15,015 nucleotides of DNA from CAZXVW01 sp964644025 (GTDB lineage: Bacteria > Acidobacteriota > Terriglobia > Bryobacterales > Bryobacteraceae), in the NCBI GenBank assembly GCA_964644025.1, contig CAZXVW010000109.1, positions 1 through 15,015 on the forward strand. Direction: 5' to 3'. The translations under genes were made by a program, and so were the position numbers. This document shows, in pieces, positions 12,402 to 15,015 of this stretch. Positions within the stretch are counted from its first letter, which is position 1, and each line of letters opens with the position of its first letter. Under the pieces are notes generated by a model. The model was not told the origin of the DNA and ran no database searches. It saw nothing but the letters and a program-made list of their open reading frames with translations.

Positions 12402-14501
12402 TCAGTAAGCCAGCAGCCGCGCGGCTTCCGATTCAACGTCTTCGATAGAGGGGAGGATTTCTTCTTCGAGCACCGGGTGGTAGCCGACGTAAGTGTCCAG
12501 GGCGCCCACGCGCCCCACCGGAGCATCCAGGTGCTCGAACAGCTCGTCGGCGATCCGGGCGGCGATCTCCGCCCCGTATCCCCAGCTCCGGTTGTCTTCA
12601 TGAACCACCAGGGCGCGGTTCGTCTTCTGCACCGAGGCTGAGATCGCCTCCCAGTCGTAAGGAGAAAGCGAACGCAGGTTGATCACCTCGATGGTCAGGT
12701 TCGGCTGGCGGCTCTCGATGTTCAGGGCCGCCTGGAGCGACTTCTGCACTAGCGCCCCATAAGTAACGATGGTCAGGTGCTTGCCCGTCTTGACCATGCG
12801 CGCCTTGCCGAACGGGATCATGTAGTCCGGGCCAGGGTCCGGCGCGCGGTTGTAAGCCTCGCGGTAGAGCTTCTTGTGCTCCAGAAACAGCACCGGGTCG
12901 TCGCAGCGGATTGCGGTGCGGAGCAGTCCGCAGGCGTCCTGCGCGTTGGAAGGCATCACCACGCGGATACCGGGAATGTGGGTGAAGATGCACTCCCCGC
13001 TCTGGCTGTGATAAATGGACCCACCCCGGAGATAGCCGCCAATGGCAACCCGGATCACCAGCGGGCAGGAGAAACCGTTGTAGGAGCGCCAGCGGATGTT
13101 GGCCAGCTCATCGCGGATCTGCATCATCGCCGGCCAGATATAGTCGAAGAACTGGATCTCGACCACGGGCTTGAGACCGCGAATGGCCATGCCGGTGGCC
13201 CGGCCGACGATGGCCGCCTCCGCCAGCGGGGAATTGAAACACCTCCGGGTCCCGAACGCCCGTTGCAGGCCGAGCGTCGCCTTGAAGACGCCGCCCTTGC
13301 CCTTGACCTCGGCCAGTTTCTCCTCGTGACTGCAATCGGCCACGTCCTCGCCAAAGACGACGATCCGCTCATCCCGCCGCATCTCCTGGTGCAGGGTGCG
13401 GTTGATCGCGTCCACCATCGTCAGCGGCGGGCCGGTGAACTGCGGTTCGGTGTCGAATTCCGAAGACGTCGGGTCCACCTTGTCCGAGTACACGTAAAGC
13501 TGCGCGGAACCTTTCTCGGGGATCTTCGCCTTGAGCGCCCGCTCGGTGGCTTGCTCGATCTCCTCCTCGACCTCGCGGCGGACTTCCTCCAGGGTGGACT
13601 CGTCGGTGATCTCCTCGGCCAGGAGCCACTCGGGGAACCGCTCGAACGGGTCCCGCGCCTTCTCGGCGGCGCGTTCGGCGGGCGTCTTGTACGCGCGCTC
13701 GTCGTCGGAAAGCGAATGCGAGTACGGCCGGATGACGTGAGCGTGCACGAAGGCGGGCCCGAGTCCTTCCCGGCAGTATTCCACCGCCTTCTTCATTGCC
13801 TGGTGCGAGGCCAGGAAGTCGGTGCCATCGACCTCCTGGATCAGCAGGTCCGGGAATCCCGTCACCAGCTTCGAGATGTTGCCCCCGGGAATCTGGCGGT
13901 CCACCGAGGTGGAGATGGCGTAGCCGTTATCCTCGATCAGGAAGATGATGGCCAGTTTTTCCAGGCAGGCCGCGTTGACGGCTTCCCAGAACTCGCCTTC
14001 GCAGGTATGGCCGTCGCCGCCACAGACCAGCGTGACCGCGTCGCGATCCGGATGAAGATACCGGCAGCCGTGGGCGCAACCGACCGCCGGCAGGAACTGG
14101 GTGCCGGTGGTCGATGAGGTGGTCACGATATTCAGCGCGGGAGAACTCCAGTGGGTGGGCATCTGCCGTCCGCCCGAAGCGGGGTCTTCAGCCGAGCCGG
14201 CCGATTGCAGTAGCATCTCCTCGGCCGTGACGCCCAGCGCCAGGCAGAGAGCGCGGTCGCGGTAGTAAGGGAAGAACCAGTCATAGCCGGGCCGCATCGT
14301 CATGCCGGCGGCCGTCTGGATGGCTTCGTGGCCGGCGGCGCTGATCTGGAAGTAGATCTTGTTTTGCCGCTTCAGCAAGATCTCGCGATCGTCGATCCGC
14401 CGCGACATGTACATGATCCGGAACGCGCGAACCAGTTCCTCCCGCTCCAGCTCGCTCCGGTCGAATTCAGTGCTCATCTGTCTGCCGGCAGGTGCTGCCA
14501 T
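12402..14501 (-). CDS. Fused alpha-beta E1 component of a branched-chain-type 2-oxoacid dehydrogenase
   Basis: A single 699-residue chain carrying both halves of a thiamine-diphosphate-dependent E1, which decarboxylates a 2-oxoacid and passes the acyl group to a lipoylated E2. The alpha half (about 15-340) has the ThDP/Mg motif running from GDG (162-164, GGDGHTCEGEFWEA) to EDN (190-192, IEDNGYAIST), and the loop RPYSHSLSDDERAYK. The beta half (about 359-699) has VVFGEDVAD, FNSPLAEAAIVGRATGMAIR, EIQFFDYIWPA and a normal transketolase C-terminal domain. Separate alpha and beta genes are commoner; fused forms are known in several phyla. The start ATG 14501 has GGAGG at 14515-14511. No E2/E3 gene is nearby. 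Substrate class (branched-chain versus pyruvate) is inferred from overall similarity. Convergent with the kinase gene, 50 bases apart. Confidence 0.88.
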   Translation of the reverse strand: MAAPAGRQMSTEFDRSELEREELVRAFRIMYMSRRIDDREILLKRQNKIYFQISAAGHEAIQTAAGMTMRPGYDWFFPYYRDRALCLALGVTAEEMLLQSAGSAEDPASGGRQMPTHWSSPALNIVTTSSTTGTQFLPAVGCAHGCRYLHPDRDAVTLVCGGDGHTCEGEFWEAVNAACLEKLAIIFLIEDNGYAISTSVDRQIPGGNISKLVTGFPDLLIQEVDGTDFLASHQAMKKAVEYCREGLGPAFVHAHVIRPYSHSLSDDERAYKTPAERAAEKARDPFERFPEWLLAEEITDESTLEEVRREVEEEIEQATERALKAKIPEKGSAQLYVYSDKVDPTSSEFDTEPQFTGPPLTMVDAINRTLHQEMRRDERIVVFGEDVADCSHEEKLAEVKGKGGVFKATLGLQRAFGTRRCFNSPLAEAAIVGRATGMAIRGLKPVVEIQFFDYIWPAMMQIRDELANIRWRSYNGFSCPLVIRVAIGGYLRGGSIYHSQSGECIFTHIPGIRVVMPSNAQDACGLLRTAIRCDDPVLFLEHKKLYREAYNRAPDPGPDYMIPFGKARMVKTGKHLTIVTYGALVQKSLQAALNIESRQPNLTIEVINLRSLSPYDWEAISASVQKTNRALVVHEDNRSWGYGAEIAARIADELFEHLDAPVGRVGALDTYVGYHPVLEEEILPSIEDVESEAARLLAY

Positions 14502-14515
14502 CCGAATCGACCTCC

Positions 14516-14795
14516 ACGTTAAAGTTTAGCCCACGGCCCGCGCCGGCGAAACCGCACAGGTACTAGTCTACAACGACTCCCCGCCCGCCGCGAACCCGGC
14601 GAACTGGCCCGCTTAGGATCTAACCGGGACCGGCATGGCCGGGTCAGGAAACAAGTAAGAGAAGCGGGGCGAGGGGACCGGGCCAAACTCACCCCGCTCG
14701 AGGCCAAAACCTTCCCCCCGCCCTCTGTGCCAACATGAGTGAGACACCTTCCCCAGCCTAAATTACTGTCGAGGGCGGAGAAGGAATGATAGTCA
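14516..14795. other. Non-coding spacer with hairpins, probably including the IS left end
   Basis: No gene is supported. A hairpin at 14628-14645 (GACCGGC/GCCGGGTC, one bulge) and a stronger one at 14663-14698 (AGCGGGG-C-GAG with CTC-A-CCCCGCT, 10 bp, one C-A mismatch) are visible. The transposase gene begins at 14796, so the left end of its insertion sequence should lie in this stretch. A TG-initial candidate is near 14726 (TGTGCCAACATGAG), but without the right end it cannot be fixed. Confidence 0.35.
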
Positions 14796-15015
14796 ATGAA
14801 TAAGTTGAATTTGAAAAGCATGGAGCCGAGACCGGCGGAGCTGGCCGTCCCGCAGCGCAGGAAGGGCGGGCCGAGCGAGCCCGACCGGAGCGCAGGGGCG
14901 GCCAGCTCGAGCGGCGTCTCTCCGGCCACTGGCCCTTCCCCGGTTCCCGGTCCCGAAGTTCCGGCCACGGCCCGGCGCCGCCGGTTTACCGCGGAGTACA
15001 AACGCTCGATCCTGC
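14796..15015 (+). CDS. IS3-type transposase OrfA, N-terminal part (cut by window end)
   Basis: The frame starts at ATG 14796 with AAGGA at 14781-14785 and stays open to the window edge (73 codons). It begins MNKLNLKSMEPRPAELAVP, passes through a Pro/Ser/Gly-rich low-complexity stretch, then reaches ARRRRFTAEYKRSIL, the typical opening of the helix-turn-helix domain of IS3/IS911-like OrfA proteins. In such elements OrfA supplies DNA binding and is usually joined to the DDE catalytic OrfB by programmed -1 frameshifting. OrfB and the right terminal repeat lie outside. Whether the copy is intact is unknown. The long low-complexity insert before the HTH is somewhat unusual. Confidence 0.72.
   Translation, partial: MNKLNLKSMEPRPAELAVPQRRKGGPSEPDRSAGAASSSGVSPATGPSPVPGPEVPATARRRRFTAEYKRSIL

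Noticed and set aside
12777..14117. 446-codon plus-strand frame opposite the E1 gene
   Set aside because: Antisense shadow: Arg/Leu/His/Val-rich with no domain, while the minus strand encodes an unmistakable ThDP enzyme.
14786..14803. Six-codon frame (ATG to TAA) overlapping the OrfA start
   Set aside because: Short enough to be chance; its ATG lies immediately after the AAGGA site used for OrfA.

Overview
The window looks like GC-rich chromosomal DNA from a soil-type bacterium, most likely an Acidobacteriota member near Bryobacterales/Solibacter. This placement is inferred from protein style: a Ser/Thr kinase with a PEGA tail, a PilZ protein, an HNH protein with a Phe in the metal site, a fused E1 alpha-beta dehydrogenase, and an IS3-type OrfA start. 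No rRNA or tRNA gene is visible to confirm it.

The left third (about 1-5800) is an accessory or scarred zone. It holds the motor part of a type I restriction subunit HsdR (5' end outside the window), a vapBC toxin-antitoxin pair on the minus strand whose toxin carries an extra domain of about 100 residues, and an HNH-family protein. It also holds two clusters of palindromes sharing a 36-nt core, a gene left only as a 3' fragment, a PilZ protein, and a zinc alcohol dehydrogenase left only as a 5' fragment. The truncated genes and palindrome clusters suggest repeated rearrangement.

The middle (5800-10400) has an OPT-family transporter (minus) divergent from a LOG-family nucleotide hydrolase (plus). 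An Rrf2-family regulator and cysteine synthase cysK follow as a minus-strand pair, both apparently starting at TTG. Between the LOG gene and cysK is a 345-bp stretch without ORFs. It reads as a small RNA gene on the minus strand: a promoter, a long stem-loop, and a terminator-like structure ending in eight U.

The right part (10400-15015) has a membrane-anchored Ser/Thr kinase with two PEGA domains (plus), convergent with a fused alpha-beta E1 subunit of a 2-oxoacid dehydrogenase (minus). A 280-bp spacer with hairpins follows, then the first 73 codons of an IS3-type transposase OrfA that runs off the window.

The genes do not form one pathway. The best functional link is rrf2-cysK, which recalls the CymR-CysK sulfur-control pair of Firmicutes. 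The best candidates for something new are the small RNA locus, the PIN toxin fusion and the composite palindromic elements.
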